Source: Actinomycetes bacterium (GTDB lineage: Bacteria; Actinomycetota; Actinomycetes; Actinomycetales; Dermatophilaceae). Taken from it: a DNA stretch of 64,000 nt. Positions 18,583 through 25,918 of this stretch are shown one piece after another. The notes beneath the pieces are model-generated. The model worked only from the letters and a program-made list of their open reading frames with translations, made no database searches and had not been told where the DNA came from. Position 1 is the first letter of the stretch, and every line of letters starts with the position of its first letter. The position numbers and the translations under genes are program-made. The stretch spans positions 1 to 64,000 of the forward strand of contig JAKOPT010000019.1 in the NCBI GenBank assembly GCA_029778715.1. The letters run 5' to 3'.

Positions 18583-18882
18583 ATGGCTACACCTGTGGCC
18601 ATGAATGACGGCGCGACCATGGCCCTGCAGGACGTGAAGAACCACCTCTGCGAGGTGGTCGACCAGGTCGAGCGTGAACAGGCCCGCGTTGTCGTCACGC
18701 GTCACGGCAAGCCGGCCGCGGTGCTCGTCAGTGCCGATGATCCGGCCTCGTTGGAGGAGACTCTCGAGGTGATGAGTCGGTCCTCATTCATGGCCCAACT
18801 GCGAGACAGCCTCGCGGAGATCGCGGCCAGCGACGCCGAGGTCTTGAGCAAGGATGAGTTGCTTCAGACCCTGCTCGCGTGA
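18583..18882 (+). CDS. Phd/YefM-family antitoxin
   Basis: 99 residues from ATG 18583 (AAGG upstream); ATG 18601 and 18619 are alternatives, the last beginning MALQDVKNHL like many relatives. LQDVKNHLCEVVDQVEREQARVVVTRHGKPAAVLVS is the Phd/YefM DNA-binding core, followed by an acidic C-terminal helix region that would neutralise the toxin. Family antitoxins repress their own promoter as a complex with the toxin. The stop overlaps the relE start by 1 nt (TGATG), the normal arrangement, but the toxin gene is broken, leaving an apparently orphan antitoxin. Confidence 0.85.
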   Translation: MATPVAMNDGATMALQDVKNHLCEVVDQVEREQARVVVTRHGKPAAVLVSADDPASLEETLEVMSRSSFMAQLRDSLAEIAASDAEVLSKDELLQTLLA

Positions 18883-19141
18883 TGGCCGAGCCCTACGAGA
18901 TCGCCTGGACCCGACGGCTCGGCGCGCCCTGCGGTAGTTACCCGAGAAGGTGGCGGCAGCGGTGGTCGATTTCGTCTACGGGAGCCTCGCGGCTAACCCA
19001 CGACGGGTCGGAAAGGCGCTGCGTGTCGACGTCGACGGTGTGCATAGCGCCCGCCGAGGCGCCTACCGCATCCTCTACCGAATCGATGAGCGCGTGACGA
19101 TCACCGTGATCGAACACCGCGCGGACGCCTACCGCACCTGA
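18882..19141 (+). pseudogene. relE-family toxin gene, inactivated by frameshift and nonsense codon
   Basis: It starts normally (MAEPYEIAWTRR) but the family continuation lies in another frame: RALR-stop-LPEKVAAAVVDFVYG... GVHSARRGAYRILYRIDERVTITVIEHRADAY, ending at 19141. Two lesions are needed to explain it: a frame change near 18915-18920 and TAG where a CAG Gln codon would be expected just before LPEKV. The conserved RelE core (HSARRGxYRxxYRID) is otherwise well kept, so inactivation looks recent. The adjacent Phd antitoxin is intact. Confidence 0.85.
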
Positions 19142-19329
19142 CACGCATCGAATGGGGTGACGGCGCCACAGCCTCGGTGGGGTCCGACCGACCTCATCGA
19201 GACATATCCGTAACGGTCGGAACTCCCAACACGCCTTCCTCCTGCTTGCGATCAGCGAGGGAACCGGCTCATCACACGCAGAGTGTTAGCCTCAACAGGA
19301 CTCTGATTGGGGCAATCTATTTGAGTTGC

Positions 19330-19584
19330 TCAGAAACTCCACGACATCTGGCAGGTGGCTCGGAAGGCCGCGACCGCGTCCATATCCGCGTCGTGGACCA
19401 ACAACTGCGGCGTGTTCGCGTAATTCTGTATGTCGACATTGGGCGTGCCCATGGCACTGGTTCCAACAGCGTATCCTGAAAAGTACGAACTGTATTTCAG
19501 GGATGAAACTTGATAGAGCCGGAATCGGACCCTGTTGTCACCGCCCGCTTGGAACCCGCCGTTCCCCTGTGCGTCAGGCTGAGG
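19330..19584 (-). pseudogene. C-terminal fragment of the interrupted secreted protein
   Basis: 85 codons including the TGA, in frame with the 21061-21132 segment when 19585-21060 is excised exactly. It has no promoter or start of its own and is not in the ORF track because it lacks an ATG. Between it and the relE remnant (19142-19329) I see nothing coding. Confidence 0.75.
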
Positions 19585-19640
19585 TGAGACACCACTTCTG
19601 AGTTCCTTCCCTCTGCACGGGGCGAGAAGCGAGACACCTG

Positions 19641-20048
19641 ATGACTATGACGTTGGCTGATGCTGCCCGGATCGATGATGGGGTGGTGAGCCCGAGAGCA
19701 GACCGTCCGAAGCGACGCACGTTCACCGCGGAGTACAAGGCCGCGATCCTGGCCGAGCACGACGCCGCTGAGCGTGGCGAGCGGGGCGCGATCTTGCGCC
19801 GGGAGGGCCTGTACTCCTCCCACATCGTTGAGTGGCGCAAGGCCGCAGAGGCGGGCGCGAGTACCGCGCTGGGCCCCAGGAGCCGCGATCGTAGGGACCG
19901 AGAGATCGAGCAGTTGCGAGCCCGCGCGGAGAAGGCCGAGACCGAGTTGGCCAAGACCAGGGCCGCGTTGGACCTAGTGGGAAAAGCACACGCGCTCTTG
20001 GAGACGTTCTCCGAGAGCGCGGGCACGCCGAAGTGGTCGCAGCGGTGA
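19641..20048 (+). CDS. IS3-family transposase OrfA
   Basis: 135 residues. KRRTFTAEYKAAILAEHDAAERGERGAILRREGLYSSHIVEWRK is the N-terminal HTH_Tnp_1 domain that binds the IS ends; REIEQLRARAEKAETELAKTRAALDLVGK is the leucine-zipper-like coiled coil. A G-GGA-AAA slippery heptamer late in the frame would allow -1 frameshifting into OrfB. Length is slightly above the usual ~100 residues because of an N-terminal extension. Confidence 0.88.
   Translation: MTMTLADAARIDDGVVSPRADRPKRRTFTAEYKAAILAEHDAAERGERGAILRREGLYSSHIVEWRKAAEAGASTALGPRSRDRRDREIEQLRARAEKAETELAKTRAALDLVGKAHALLETFSESAGTPKWSQR
19979..19985 (+). other. Candidate -1 programmed frameshift site of the IS3 element
   Basis: GGGAAAA, read G-GGA-AAA in the OrfA frame, has the X-XXY-YYZ form of -1 slippery sites. 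OrfB is in the -1 frame relative to OrfA and that frame is open from here to the OrfB start, so an OrfAB fusion transposase can be made, as in other IS3 elements. Confidence 0.65.
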
Positions 20049-21046
20049 TCAACCCGGCCGTCGACGAGCTTGCCGAGCACACGGGCGTGAAGCAGGCGTG
20101 CGAGTTGCTGGGCCGACCCAGGGGCAGTCACTACCGCGCCAAACAACCGCGCATGCACGGGCCTGCACCACAGCGACCGACGCCGCCGAACGCGCTCACC
20201 CAGGTCGAGCAGACCCAGGTGTTGGCGGTGCTGACCAGCGAGCGGTTCTGCGACAAGTCGGTGGCCCAAACCTGGGCCACGCTGCTGGATGAGGGCACCT
20301 ACCTGTGCTCGATGTCCACGATGCACCGGCTTCTGCGCGCTCACGGCGCCGCAGGCGAACGACGCAGGCAGGCCACCCACCCGGCGAAGAAGAAGCCCGA
20401 ACTGCTGGCCACCGCGCCTGGGCAAGTCTGGTCGTGGGACATCACCAAACTCCGCGGTCCCGGACGCGGGATCTGGTTCCAACTCTACGTCGTGCTCGAC
20501 ATCTTCTCCCGCTACGTCCTCGCGTGGACCGTCCAGGCCAGTGAGGACTCCGAGATCGCCAAGAACATGCTGGAAGAGGCGATGGGTGTGCACGGCATCC
20601 CCGAAGCCGTGCACGCCGACCGGGGCACCTCGATGACCTCCAAACCCGTCGCGCAACTGCTGCTCGACCTCGGCGTGGACCGCAGCCATTCCAGGCCCCG
20701 GGTAAGCAACGACAACCCGTTCAGCGAGGCCGCGTTCAAAACCCTGAAGTACGCGCCCGCCTTCCCCGACGCGTTCGGTTCCCTGGCCGACGCCCGGGCG
20801 TACTGCGCAGAGTTCTTCAACTACTACAACCACCAGCACCGTCACTGCGGGATCGGACTGCATACGCCCGCCTCGGTACACCACGGCACCGCGACCCAGA
20901 TCCGGGCCCAGCGTCAGGCCACCCTCGACGCCGCGCACGCCGCTCACCCCGACCGTTTCGGCAACCGCCGACCCCAGGCGCCGAAACTGCCCAAGGCTGC
21001 CTGGATCAACCAGCCCTCACCGGAGGCCCTCATACAGACCGCGTAA
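20033..21046 (+). CDS. IS3-family transposase OrfB (DDE integrase)
   Basis: 337 residues as an isolated frame (GTG 20033), but probably made mainly as an OrfAB fusion by -1 frameshift. The rve-type catalytic core shows first Asp in WSWDITKLR, second Asp in VHADRGTSMTS, and Glu in SNDNPFSEAAFKTLKY, with the spacing expected of DD35E. The preceding HTH_21-like region (FCDKSVAQTWATLLDEGTYLCSMSTMHRLL) is present. The frame is intact, so the element may be active. Confidence 0.9.
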   Translation: MVAAVINPAVDELAEHTGVKQACELLGRPRGSHYRAKQPRMHGPAPQRPTPPNALTQVEQTQVLAVLTSERFCDKSVAQTWATLLDEGTYLCSMSTMHRLLRAHGAAGERRRQATHPAKKKPELLATAPGQVWSWDITKLRGPGRGIWFQLYVVLDIFSRYVLAWTVQASEDSEIAKNMLEEAMGVHGIPEAVHADRGTSMTSKPVAQLLLDLGVDRSHSRPRVSNDNPFSEAAFKTLKYAPAFPDAFGSLADARAYCAEFFNYYNHQHRHCGIGLHTPASVHHGTATQIRAQRQATLDAAHAAHPDRFGNRRPQAPKLPKAAWINQPSPEALIQTA

Positions 21047-21124
21047 CGAGACGTGTCTCAGACTGCTTGACACATTCCGTTCGCCCATTCCACCATCCCT
21101 GTCCAGCGACGGGTTGTGTTGGTG

Positions 21125-21132
21125 GGGTAACT
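21125..21132. repeat. 8-bp target site duplication, left copy
   Basis: GGGTAACT directly abuts the left ISL3 terminus at 21133 and is identical to 22622-22629 beyond the right terminus. Eight base pairs is the usual ISL3 duplication length. Confidence 0.92.
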
Positions 21133-21155
21133 GGCTCTTGGTACTTGGCCGGGCA
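21133..21155 (+). repeat. ISL3 left inverted repeat
   Basis: Begins GGCTCTTGGTACTTGG and matches the complement of the right end at 19 of 23 positions. It is 92 bp upstream of the transposase GTG. Confidence 0.9.
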
Positions 21156-21247
21156 GCCTGGGTCCGTGTCGTGACGTGAGTGAACCCGTGGTCTCGGTGA
21201 ATCATGGCTGTTGTCAAGGCAGTTCATGATCCAGGAGGCCACGGGCT

Positions 21248-22615
21248 GTGTTCCAGGGTACGCGTGTGTTCGTGTCGCGGGAAGCGACGGCGTTGTTGGG
21301 GATCGAAGGGCTGGCGGTGGTCAGCGTGGTGGATGTCGACGGGGTCCGCCAGGTGGATGTGGTCACCGACGATCCGACCGCTGCGGCCTGCCCGGACTGT
21401 GGCGTCATTTCCGAGGCGGTGAAGGGTCAGGTGGTCAGCTCACCGCGGGACCTGCCCTACGGGCCGGCATCGATCCGGTTGGTGTGGCACAAGCGGCGGT
21501 GGCGGTGCCGAGAGCCACTATGTGAACGGTCGTCGTTCACCGAGTCGATCCCGGCGATCCCGGCCCGGTCGCGGCTGACCAGCCGGCTACGGGCCGAGTG
21601 TGGTGAGGGGATCGCCGAGCGGTTCACGTGCGTGGCCGCGGGCGCCGTCCACTACGGGCTGTCCTGGCGGACCGCGCACGCCGCCTACGTCCGCCACGTC
21701 GCTGCGACACTGGCGGCACCGTTGCCGCCGGTCACCGTGCTCGGGATCGATGAGATCCGTCGCGGGAAGATCCGCTGGGTCAAGGATCCGGACACTGGTC
21801 GGTGGGTCAAGGCCACCGACCGGTGGTTGACTGGGCTGATCGACGCCGCCGGGGACGGCGGGCTACTCGCACACGTCGAGGGCCGTGCCGCCCCAGCGAT
21901 CGTGGAATGGGTTGAGGCCCAATCAGATTCATGGCGTACCGGGATCCGGTACGTATGCATGGACCTATCCGCCTCGTACGCCAAAGCGATCCGCCTGGCC
22001 CTGCCGGGCGCGGTGCTGGTCGCTGACCGGTTCCACCTGGTCCGCCTAGCCAACGACATGCTCACTCAGGTCCGCCAGCAAGCCACCCGGACCGGCCGCG
22101 GCCGACGAGGCCGCCGGCGTGACCCGGAATGGGCCAACCGTCGGCGACTGCTCACCGCCCACGAACGGCTCACCGAGACCGGGTTCGCCACGATGTGGAA
22201 CTCCCTCATGGATCAAGGGGACCTCGGTGTCGATGTGCTGTACGCCTACACCGTCAAAGAACTCCTACGCGACCTGCTGGCCCTGGCCCCCACCCCCGGC
22301 ACCTCGGTACCCAACCACAGCGAGATCTCCCACCGGCTGTGGAAGTTCAACAGCCAGGCTGCCGCCTGCGACATCCCCGCCGTGCACCGCCTCGCCGCGA
22401 CCATCCAGAACTGGTGGCCGGCCGTCGAAGCCGCCCTCACCACCGGCTACAGCAACGCCCGCAGCGAGGGCTACAACCGGCTGGCCAAACACCAAGGACG
22501 CAACGCCTTCGGCTTCCGCAACACCACCAACCAGACCCGCCGCATACGCTGGGCCTGCACCCGCCAACACCGGCGAGCCGCAGCCAACATCAGCGAGGTG
22601 CCCGCTCAAGTATGA
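21248..22615 (+). CDS. ISL3-family transposase
   Basis: 455 residues, GTG start. An N-terminal zinc-finger-like region (CPDCG... CREPLC) is followed by a helix-turn-helix segment (VHYGLSWRTAHAAYVRHV) and the DDE_Tnp_ISL3 domain: Asp in VLGIDEIRRGK, Asp in VCMDLSASYAKAI, VADRFHLVRLAND, and Glu in SNARSEGYNRLAKHQGRNAFGF. Length is standard and the frame intact, so it is probably functional. It acts on the GGCTCTT-type ends. Confidence 0.93.
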   Translation: MFQGTRVFVSREATALLGIEGLAVVSVVDVDGVRQVDVVTDDPTAAACPDCGVISEAVKGQVVSSPRDLPYGPASIRLVWHKRRWRCREPLCERSSFTESIPAIPARSRLTSRLRAECGEGIAERFTCVAAGAVHYGLSWRTAHAAYVRHVAATLAAPLPPVTVLGIDEIRRGKIRWVKDPDTGRWVKATDRWLTGLIDAAGDGGLLAHVEGRAAPAIVEWVEAQSDSWRTGIRYVCMDLSASYAKAIRLALPGAVLVADRFHLVRLANDMLTQVRQQATRTGRGRRGRRRDPEWANRRRLLTAHERLTETGFATMWNSLMDQGDLGVDVLYAYTVKELLRDLLALAPTPGTSVPNHSEISHRLWKFNSQAAACDIPAVHRLAATIQNWWPAVEAALTTGYSNARSEGYNRLAKHQGRNAFGFRNTTNQTRRIRWACTRQHRRAAANISEVPAQV

Positions 22616-22621
22616 AGAGCC
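22599..22621 (-). repeat. ISL3 right inverted repeat
   Basis: Read inward it begins GGCTCTTCATACTTG and overlaps the last codons and stop of the transposase. It supplies a premature stop to the N-terminal fragment of the host gene. Confidence 0.9.
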
Positions 22622-22629
22622 GGGTAACT
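22622..22629. repeat. 8-bp target site duplication, right copy
   Basis: GGGTAACT, identical to 21125-21132. One copy belongs to the original secreted-protein gene (codons AGT TAC CC on the minus strand). Confidence 0.92.
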
Positions 22630-22785
22630 GTAGTAGTTGACTCCTCCCGCTGAGTATGAAAAGCCGCCGCCACTGCCAGTGCAAGACTTGGAACTCGTTG
22701 CGGCCGCCATGGCGACCCCGGTCCCAGTCGTAACCGCTAGTGCAGCAGCGAATACCAAAGCGGCTGCCCGTTTGCCCATGGTCAT
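22630..22785 (-). pseudogene. N-terminal fragment of the interrupted secreted protein
   Basis: Contains the ribosome-binding site, start codon and signal peptide. With the ISL3 element in place the frame now ends in the IS right terminus (YPALHT stop), giving a possible 58-residue truncated exported peptide. Middle codons are at 21061-21132 and the C-terminus at 19330-19584. Confidence 0.8.
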
Positions 22786-22924
22786 GAGAGACCTCCCGCC
22801 GAGTCAAACCCTACGTGCAAGTAGTGCAAGAGTGCTGGCTCCGTACCGGTTGCGATAAGGTCTCCGGCAGATTCGTCTCAGATCTTTCGGTCTCAACCTC
22901 CTAGGCAAGTAGGTGATCTGTTCG

Positions 22925-24009
22925 ATGAGGACCTTTGGGCAGATCCGTGTCCAATGGTTGGCGGCTATCTTCATGGTCATCGCCGCCGCGTCTGCGGTGC
23001 TCTATTGGGCGTCGAGTCGTGAAGATGCCACGACGAGCCGGGTGCACTTCGACGAGACCTGGATCGCCGCGACACCGCGGCTCTATGCCGCCGACGACTC
23101 CGGGGCAGTGACCACGACGCAGGGGGGATTGCGGGGGATCAGAAGGGACGGGGCGCTTGCCTGGGTCATGAGCGGGAGCGAACTCGGCCAACCACCCCGA
23201 TCTGTGCAGGAGGCTGCCCGCGCCTGGTGACCAGCGGGAACTTCGAGGATTTCTTCACCGCTGACCCGGTGCCACGGCTGTGGGGCGACGCGGTCATCCC
23301 GGACGCCTGGCGGCAGCAGACCGCCGGCATGAACGTCATCCTGGCCGCGGATGACACGGCGGCCCTGAGGGTCGTCTCCGATGCGCAGGGGTCCACCTGG
23401 GCGGAATCGTGGCATCACGACACGGTCACTCGCTATCCCTTTCCCGTTGGAGCGCCAGGATGGGGGATGGAGACCAGCGATGGTCGCGCGGGAGTGCTCA
23501 CCTCGATGGGTGCCACGGCCGATGGCTCGATCCCGTTGACTTTCGCCTGGCGCACAGCCGAGGGTTGGCACCTCGAAGCCACTCACGCCAGGCGCGCCTG
23601 TTTGTCCTCCGACGGCAGTCGTCGCGTGGCCGATGACCACCTGGTCGTCGACGGAAATGCCGTGCCGTTGCCACCGAATCTAGGCCCTCAGTGTCAATTC
23701 GCCCGCACCGGAATCCTCTTCGGGGACCGCGGTCAACCGGCGGGGACCTATACATTCGTCGGCTTCGATGGATCGGTGCGCTGGACGCGACCGTCGCCAC
23801 CGTATTCGTGGTGGACGACAAGTGAGATCCGCGACACGATTGCCTATTCGACGGTGACGAAGGAGGCGGCATACGTGGAGGAGTTCGATGCCAACGGACA
23901 CCGTCTGCGCACTATTCAGGGAGCAGCCTCCTCGCTATACACCCCTACGGGACTGCTGGTAACGGTCGACCGAAACGCCGTCGTGACTTGGCAACCCGCG
24001 GTCCCGTGA
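22925..24009 (+). pseudogene. Membrane-anchored extracellular protein, split by a frameshift
   Basis: Two ORFs (22925-23230 and 23227-24009) look like one ~361-residue protein. The first has a membrane span (WLAAIFMVIAAASAVLYWA) and ends ARAW-stop; the second starts with TSGNFEDFF at a GTGA overlap, and one extra G in TGGTGACC would fuse them as ARAWVTSGN. The rest is rich in short beta-strand-like blocks with Trp/Gly (DAQGSTWAESW, FDGSVRWTR, LVTVDRNAVVTWQP), compatible with a beta-propeller, but I name no family. Either a pseudogene, a sequencing error, or two translationally coupled proteins. It overlaps the ABC ATPase gene by GTGA, heading a four-gene operon divergent from the interrupted secreted-protein gene. 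Confidence 0.6.
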
Positions 24010-24740
24010 GCGCCGGAATGCTCGTCGTCCAAGACCTCGTGGTCCGACGAAGCGAGCACTTCACACTCGGGCCCACGAGCCTCACGCTCGGCGGCGGCGA
24101 GATTCTCGGGCTGGTCGGGGCCAACGGGTCGGGGAAGACCACCTTGATGCGTGCCGTCCTCTCGGCGCTGCGGCCGACCTCCGGCTCGATGACCTGGATG
24201 GGGCATGCCGTCCGCGCTGGTACCCCGACCCCGGGCGTGGTGGGTCTGATCGAGGAACCCAAACTCCTTCCAGGCCTGGATGGCATCCGTAATCTCCACG
24301 TCGCCTTTCCGCAGCGCGCCCTAGACGACGCCACGTGTCTTGACGTCCTGACCCGCGTCGGGCTGGAGGAAGCGGCGATCGCGCGGGTACCAGCACGACG
24401 CTACAGCCAGGGGATGCGCCAACGTCTGGGGCTGGCCCGGGTGCTGCTCGCCGATGCTGGGCTGCTCGTGTTGGACGAGCCCACCAACGGGCTTGACCCC
24501 TTGGGTGTGCGGTGGCTGCGCACGCTCTTGACCGAGCAGCGTGAGGCTGGCGTTGCCATCATCGTGTCGAGCCACATGCTCTATGAGATTCACCAGGTCG
24601 CCACACGCTTTCTCATGCTCGATCATGGCCGCTCCCTGGGCGAGGGACCCATCGAGGCCCTTGGTGAAGCGCGCACCCTGGAGGACGTCTACTTCTCGAT
24701 TGTCGACACGCACATCTCGGACCAAGGACCCCGCTCGTGA
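24006..24740 (+). CDS. ABC transporter ATP-binding protein, BcrA/antibiotic-export type
   Basis: 244 residues from GTG 24006 (overlapping the previous stop; the track start at 23988 is TTG, and ATG 24018 is an alternative). Visible: Walker A GANGSGKTT, a Q-loop replaced by the GLIEEPKLLPGLDG motif typical of BcrA/lantibiotic-immunity ATPases, signature YSQGMRQRLGLARVLL, Walker B LLVLDEPTNGLD and switch His in SSHMLYE. Such ATPases power exporters that protect against or release peptides. The next two genes encode its membrane partners. Confidence 0.85.
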   Translation: MSAGMLVVQDLVVRRSEHFTLGPTSLTLGGGEILGLVGANGSGKTTLMRAVLSALRPTSGSMTWMGHAVRAGTPTPGVVGLIEEPKLLPGLDGIRNLHVAFPQRALDDATCLDVLTRVGLEEAAIARVPARRYSQGMRQRLGLARVLLADAGLLVLDEPTNGLDPLGVRWLRTLLTEQREAGVAIIVSSHMLYEIHQVATRFLMLDHGRSLGEGPIEALGEARTLEDVYFSIVDTHISDQGPRS

Positions 24741-25918
24741 AGGCGTCGAGTGGGGCATCCCTGGGCTGGATTCTCATCAAAGATCGAGTGGTCTGGGGGG
24801 CAGGAGCCCTCGTGGTTCTTGCCGCGGTGGGCTTGGGACTGACAAGCCACCCGGATGTCGGCCGGGCCCTCGAACGAGCCGCCGCGGTGGCCCTTTTCGT
24901 GGTAACGCTTGGGGCGGGACTGGCCACCGCCTCGGTGTGGGGCACCATCGCCGATGCCGATCTGGAAGGCACGATCCATGACTGCGGTTCGTCGCCGAGG
25001 TGGGCGCGCGTGCGGATTTGGCTCATGCTCCAGGCCGGAGCAGGTGCCGCCTCAGTCCTGCTGCTCGCAGTCGCGGCGGGGGCAGCCCTGCTTGCCCCTC
25101 AGCCCGACGAGGCCGGATCGGTGGGCAGCGGTCGCACCACGCTGTGGTTGTTGTTAGCCCTGCCGTCGACCGTCGCGGTCGCCACGGTTGTCTCATGGGG
25201 TCGCACGCGCACCCAGGCCCTGGTGCGCACGATGGCGATCGTCGTCATCCCCCTGGTGGCCTTCTTCGGACCCCGCGCGTCGACTCGATCGCTCCTCGTC
25301 GCGTTGTCACCAACAACCGCTCCTACGGTGCTCGTCGCTCCCTCTCAGTACCCGGTCGGCGCCGTGGTCATCGCGAGCGTGTCCACAACGCTCGCGTGGA
25401 TCGGCGTGGTCGTCGTCCTCATGGGTCCCTCGCGGGCATCTACGCAGGTCACGTCACTGTCTGCCCGGGCATCGTGGCGGGGCCGATTGTGGACACGACC
25501 CCGTATGCCGCGTTGGCCAGTGCTGGTGTGCGTCCTCGTCTTGCTTCTCGGGTCGTTCCTTCCCGCGCTCGGGGAGCAGATTCCCTACCAGCGACGTTAC
25601 GCCGCATCGGTCCAGCAAGCGCGGCACGCTGGCCCCGATGATGCGCTGCGGACCTACCTCACGGCATACGGTCAAGGGCGGCTCGAGACCGCGGCCCTGT
25701 GGGCAGCCCACGGGGAGGTTCACGCCCCGCTGGCGGAAATACCGACGCCGTCCGTGCCCGTCGTGGCCAATGCGCCGATGACCGTGGTGCGCTCGGAGAG
25801 CATCACAGACGCGACGGTCGCGATCCAGGCCCGGGGCAAGGAGTTCTATGGGTGCCTCGTGCGCAACGCACAACAGTGGCTGGTGACGCGGGTGTCGACG
25901 AAGGAGTCGTGTGATTGA
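24737..25918 (+). CDS. ABC-2-like membrane subunit with C-terminal soluble domain
   Basis: 393 residues, GTG start overlapping the ATPase stop. About six membrane spans in residues 1-230, another at WPVLVCVLVLLLGSFLPALG (near 270), then a ~110-residue soluble tail with YQRRYAASVQQARHAGPDDALRTYLTAYGQG and a pair of Cys (FYGCLVRN, KESCD), presumably outside the cell. No family is recognised. It probably forms the permease with the following protein; substrate unknown. Confidence 0.65.
   Translation: MKASSGASLGWILIKDRVVWGAGALVVLAAVGLGLTSHPDVGRALERAAAVALFVVTLGAGLATASVWGTIADADLEGTIHDCGSSPRWARVRIWLMLQAGAGAASVLLLAVAAGAALLAPQPDEAGSVGSGRTTLWLLLALPSTVAVATVVSWGRTRTQALVRTMAIVVIPLVAFFGPRASTRSLLVALSPTTAPTVLVAPSQYPVGAVVIASVSTTLAWIGVVVVLMGPSRASTQVTSLSARASWRGRLWTRPRMPRWPVLVCVLVLLLGSFLPALGEQIPYQRRYAASVQQARHAGPDDALRTYLTAYGQGRLETAALWAAHGEVHAPLAEIPTPSVPVVANAPMTVVRSESITDATVAIQARGKEFYGCLVRNAQQWLVTRVSTKESCD

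Larger units (their letters stand above)
19585..21060 (+). mobile_element. IS3-family insertion sequence
   Basis: About 1.48 kb with two overlapping transposase frames. Likely termini are TGAGACAC at 19585-19592 and its complement GTGTCTCA at 21053-21060, with T-G...C-A ends as in IS3. These ends were chosen because excision between them restores the host gene frame. No 3-5 bp target duplication is evident (left flank GCTGAGG, right flank GACTGC), so the exact ends are provisional or the flanks have mutated. It contains no GTATGCC motif copies, consistent with recent arrival. Confidence 0.8.
21133..22621 (+). mobile_element. ISL3-family insertion sequence, complete
   Basis: 1489 bp, bounded by imperfect ~23-bp inverted repeats that begin GGCTCTT, the typical ISL3 end, and by a perfect 8-bp target duplication GGGTAACT. 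It encodes one intact transposase. Because the duplication is undamaged, insertion was recent, and the element sits inside the secreted-protein gene already or later also hit by the IS3 element 72 bp away. No GTATGCC motif copies occur in it. Confidence 0.95.
19330..22785 (-). pseudogene. Secreted-protein gene split by two insertion sequences
   Basis: Removing the IS3-family element (19585-21060) and the ISL3-family element with one 8-bp duplication (21125-22621) restores one continuous frame of 161 codons: GGGAGG Shine-Dalgarno at 22792-22797, ATG at 22785, a clear signal peptide (MTMGKRAAALVFAAALAVTT... AMAAA), and a mature domain with CTGSGGGFSYSAGGVNYYSY, MVEWANGMCQAV, QGNGGFQAGGDNRVRFRLYQ, SSYFSGYAVGTSAMGTPNVD and ATCQMSWSF before TGA at 19332-19330. 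Three Cys lie in the mature part. I recognise no family. The gene is divergent from the membrane-anchored protein and ABC trio at 22925-26708, so it may once have worked with them. Both insertions leave the flanks in frame, supporting two independent recent insertions. Confidence 0.85.

Noticed and set aside
15526-18705. 1059-residue minus-strand ORF opposite gabD and the aminotransferase
   Set aside because: Antisense shadow; low-complexity translation and no domain, whereas the plus strand encodes two complete enzymes.
19581-21064. Target site duplication of the IS3-family element
   Set aside because: No 3-5 bp direct repeat flanks any plausible pair of ends, so none is claimed.
19330-22785. 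Lactococcin 972-type bacteriocin as the identity of the interrupted secreted protein
   Set aside because: Size and the ABC neighbours suggested it, but the characteristic C-terminal bacteriocin pattern is not present.
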